NCBI GenBank assembly: GCA_022736495.1 | Contig: DZCR01000205.1 | Coordinates: forward strand, 1 to 5,399 | From: Desulfobacca acetoxidans | Lineage (GTDB): Bacteria > Desulfobacterota > Desulfobaccia > Desulfobaccales > 0-14-0-80-60-11 | Direction of reading: 5' to 3' | DNA: 5,399 bases | Shown: piece after piece, positions 4,326-5,399 of the stretch | Layout: each line of letters begins with the position of its first letter | How positions within the stretch are numbered: the first letter of the stretch is position 1 | Made by a program: the position numbers and the translations under genes | Notes under the pieces: model-generated | What the model saw: the letters and a program-made list of their open reading frames with translations, nothing else | What the model was told of the DNA's origin: nothing | Databases searched by the model: none

Positions 4326-4967
4326 ATGCCCCGCATCGATGATTATAAAGCAGCCATCGCCCTGGCTGTGGCGGAATTAAAGCAGATCAATCCCAAGCGG
4401 CTGGAGGCCCGCACCGGCGCCCAATACTTTGTGGAAGATACCCAGGACGGCCTCATCGTGCCCTATTTCGGCCAGGGACGCCGTATCACCTGGCCGGAGG
4501 TCAGCGTGACCCCCGCCACTGGCCAGGGAGAGATTTCCCTGCCGGAGCAGATCATCGTCCTACACTACCTGCTCCACGCCTCAGGGGAACCCCTTTCCGG
4601 CCGGGCCATCGATTTCCGGGAGATTCCTGAAGGTGGGTTTTATTGGTCAGCCTTCGTCTCCCGAGCCAAAACCCCCTTGCTGGAAACCTTTGGCCGCGAC
4701 CTGAAACTCTATCTCAAAGTCGCAGTGAGCCTGGGAGGCCAGCCCCAGTCGCTGGGCGATGCTTCGGCATCATTTTTGGCTTTTCCCCGGGTTCCCATTA
4801 CCCATGTTCTCTGGGGCGGGGATGAGGAATTTTCCCCTGAGGCCAATATCCTGTTCGATGAAACCATTCCCCGTTATTTTCCCACCGAAGACATCGCCGC
4901 GCTCTCCGGCGCTTCGGTGTACCGGCTGATGGGAGCGGCCCGGCAGATCATGCAGCAGTCTTCATGA
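4326..4967 (+). CDS. DUF3786 domain protein of unknown function
   Basis: The 213-residue protein appears to match DUF3786, a family of uncharacterised proteins that I associate with Desulfobacterota and other anaerobes; function unknown. The family-like blocks are IIVLHYLLHASGEPLSGRAI (76-95) with DFREIPEGGFY right after, PLLETFG (117-123), a glycine-rich LGGQPQSLGDASASF (136-150), and FPRVPITHVLWGGDEEF (153-169). NILFDETIPRYFPTEDIAAL follows at 174-193. There is no signal peptide and no clear membrane segment, so it is probably cytosolic; no cysteine cluster is present. I choose the ATG at 4326 because AAGGAGG lies 4 bases before it; the ATG at 4308 would place that ribosome binding site inside the gene. 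It is transcribed away from the aromatic operon and is followed by ssrA on the same strand after 83 bases. Confidence 0.9.
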   Translation: MPRIDDYKAAIALAVAELKQINPKRLEARTGAQYFVEDTQDGLIVPYFGQGRRITWPEVSVTPATGQGEISLPEQIIVLHYLLHASGEPLSGRAIDFREIPEGGFYWSAFVSRAKTPLLETFGRDLKLYLKVAVSLGGQPQSLGDASASFLAFPRVPITHVLWGGDEEFSPEANILFDETIPRYFPTEDIAALSGASVYRLMGAARQIMQQSS

Positions 4968-5013
4968 AAACTACCGCCTCGGCTCGGAGTACCGCCTGAC
5001 CAACGCGTGGGGC

Positions 5014-5041
5014 TTGCAAAAAGCCAAATAATGGTTATAAT
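5014..5041 (+). promoter_or_regulatory. ssrA promoter
   Basis: TTGCAA (5014-5019; four of six matches to TTGACA), a 16-base spacer and a perfect TATAAT (5036-5041). Start of transcription is expected at about 5048-5050, just before the mature 5' end at 5051. A small GGCTT/AAGCC stem-loop at 5011-5025 overlaps the -35 but has no U tract. Confidence 0.75.
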
Positions 5042-5050
5042 TTAATTAAA

Positions 5051-5399
5051 GGGGGCGTAACGGCTTCGACGTAAATAGGGAACTGTAAGTTGCATGCCGA
5101 GGTCCTGTCCGCTCGTAAAACGGGTAGGAAAACCATAATTGCCGACAACTACGGCTACGCTCTAGCCGCTTAAGGCTAGCATCTGAGGCTCGACGCCGGG
5201 AGAGGGCCCCAGATGACGGTATCCCGGCAAAGCCGCCAACAAGGCCCGCGGGTTGGCGGACGAAAATTTAAGGTGGGCTAGCCTCTAAGGATTCTGCCGG
5301 TGGAAGCCTTCTTGGGGCGAAATTAAAACAGCGGCTACGCATGTAGAAGCTTCCAGGGACTATTGGCGGACGCGGGTTCGACTCCCGCCGCCTCCACCA
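5051..5399 (+). ncRNA. ssrA: transfer-messenger RNA (tmRNA), complete, one-piece
   Basis: Rescues stalled ribosomes and tags the unfinished protein for proteolysis, with SmpB. The 349 bases start with GGGGGCG, which pairs with CGCCUCC just before the final ACCA (one G-U), giving the tRNA-like acceptor stem. The start also carries the typical GUAACGGCUUCGACG segment. The T arm GCGGGTTCGACTCCCGC is at about 5372-5388, and CCA is encoded at the very end of the window. The conserved GCATGCCGAGGTCC block lies at about 5092-5105. The tag frame opens at GCC 5141 and closes at TAA 5171-5173. The single-piece layout is the standard bacterial form, not the circularly permuted one. Confidence 0.97.
5141..5173 (+). 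CDS. tmRNA proteolysis tag
   Basis: The resume codon GCC follows AUAAUU, corresponding to AUAGUC before GCA in E. coli. The encoded tag is ADNYGYALAA followed by TAA; with the alanine carried by tmRNA itself the appended sequence is AADNYGYALAA. The ALAA end is the ClpXP-type degron. The ADNY start resembles tags I recall from Geobacter-like deltaproteobacteria. Confidence 0.92.
   Translation, partial: ADNYGYALAA

Overview
The window looks like part of a Desulfobacterota (deltaproteobacterial) chromosome: GC-rich coding DNA, an archaeal-type entry to the shikimate pathway next to pheA, a DUF3786 protein, and a bacterial tmRNA with an ADNY-type proteolysis tag. The placement rests on gene content and family knowledge, not on a search.

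Layout: positions 1-219 hold no complete gene; a + strand reading frame may end at 67-69. From about 4200 down to 220 runs a minus-strand aromatic amino-acid operon. In transcription order it has a promoter candidate, a 27-codon leader peptide very rich in Tyr and Phe, an attenuator terminator, 2-amino-3,7-dideoxy-D-threo-hept-6-ulosonate (ADH) synthase, type II 3-dehydroquinate synthase, the P-protein PheA (chorismate mutase, prephenate dehydratase and ACT domain), then type I 3-dehydroquinate dehydratase (AroD) after a 139-base gap. Divergently on the + strand lie a DUF3786 protein (4326-4967) and the complete tmRNA gene ssrA (5051-5399), whose CCA end is the last base of the window.

The operon would make 3-dehydroquinate from aspartate semialdehyde plus a deoxy-ketofructose phosphate, dehydrate it to 3-dehydroshikimate, and later convert chorismate through prephenate to phenylpyruvate.

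The most notable element is the operon leader. A short peptide with a YYFSYYYF run ends at a UAA lying inside a 10-base palindrome. That palindrome can pair either with a second copy downstream (antiterminator) or leave that copy free to build an 11-bp terminator hairpin with a U tract. This is a complete, self-consistent Tyr/Phe attenuator in front of an archaeal-type shikimate operon.

A second unusual feature is a set of four heptanucleotide-period arrays at gene edges in the first 1.1 kb. One contains the stop of pheA, one the stop of aroD, one encodes codons 2-14 of aroD, and one starts at the stop of the frame entering from the left edge.
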